Below are positions 42,298 through 42,473 of a stretch of 42,473 bases of DNA, in pieces. Below the pieces are notes generated by a model that saw only the letters and a list, made by a program, of their open reading frames with translations, searched no databases and was not told where the DNA came from. Source of the DNA: Streptomyces sp. SM1 (GTDB lineage: Bacteria > Actinomycetota > Actinomycetes > Streptomycetales > Streptomycetaceae); assembly GCF_002910825.1 (NCBI RefSeq), contig NZ_NEUB01000967.1:1-42473 (forward strand). Direction: 5' to 3'. The position numbers were made by a program, and so were the translations under genes. Numbering within the stretch: position 1 is the first letter of the stretch; every line of letters begins with the position of its first letter.

Positions 42298-42473
42298 GAG
42301 ATACGTCCGGCCCGACTGCCAAAAAATTTCGGGCGGCGATGTCAAGACCCCATGACCGGCTCCGTCCCCGAGGCGAACCCGACCACCATGGGTCGTACCG
42401 GCACCGAGGAGAACCACGATGGCCTAGACGAGTCTTTCCAAATGCCTGCGGGCACGAAGAGAGGGTGCTCATG
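42298..42473 (+). other. Intergenic region ending in a probable gene start at the window edge
   Basis: No gene recognised in these 176 bp. A weak hairpin (GCCCGA, 13-base loop with A-run, TCGGGC) lies at about 42312-42336. A good GAGGAG site at 42409-42414 leads to ATG GCC TAG (42419), a three-codon frame, so either a frame error or chance. At the very end GAGAGGG precedes ATG 42471, perhaps the first codon of a gene outside the window. Confidence 0.35.

Overview
High-GC, third-position-biased coding DNA with frequent GTG/TTG starts, tightly overlapping genes and a tap-tpg telomere operon points to a linear-replicon actinomycete, almost certainly a Streptomyces or close relative. The tap-tpg pair and the density of accessory genes suggest a chromosome arm or a linear plasmid. 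No RNA genes and no CRISPR array were seen.

Layout. 1-1518: an IS4-type insertion sequence with perfect 20-bp ends. 1550-4388: a frameshifted P450-type ferredoxin, its FAD reductase, an orphan ectoine-synthase-like cupin and a flavodoxin-fold quinone reductase. 4487-7943: a small hypothetical gene, tap and tpg (minus strand) diverging, across a large palindrome, from a zinc-ribbon ORF, followed by a GNAT acetyltransferase.

8029-20008: a compact biosynthetic cluster. PhzC-type DAHP synthase, PhzE-type ADIC synthase, PhzD-type isochorismatase and an EntA-like SDR together should give 3-hydroxyanthranilate. PhzF/PhzG/PhzA-B are absent, so phenazine is not the expected product. Two paralogous adenylate-forming ligases, an SRPBCC protein, a DHA1-type exporter, an Rrf2 regulator with a plausible operator and an acetolactate-synthase-like protein without the ThDP catalytic residues complete it. 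A decayed pabB fragment runs antisense into the phzE tail, and a transposase-like gene with lost catalytic residues follows.

21804-35190: a second cluster with no large NRPS or PKS. It has a quinone reductase, type II thioesterase, GntR/FCD regulator, a 2-isopropylmalate synthase preceded by a leucine-rich leader peptide and attenuator-like hairpins, an orphan ABC ATPase, a truncated SerRS-like amino acid:[carrier protein] ligase, a fosmidomycin-resistance-type exporter, cupin, stand-alone adenylation domain, GAF-like protein, P450, free carrier protein, SDR and a tandem-PAS protein. The set resembles systems that load an amino acid on a carrier, oxidise its beta carbon and release it. An 80-bp element occurs in inverted copies at 21632-21711 and 28168-28247, each upstream of a gene it points towards.

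35369-42297: after a strong terminator lies a nitrate module (NarK transporter, molybdenum nitrate reductase, a flavoprotein with a BFD iron-sulfur domain, and a protein equal to only the flavin part of NirB), then a beta-hydroxyacid dehydrogenase. No nitrite-reducing sirohaem domain is present, so the module as seen makes nitrite and does not consume it. Whether that nitrite feeds the neighbouring biosynthesis is the most interesting open question here.
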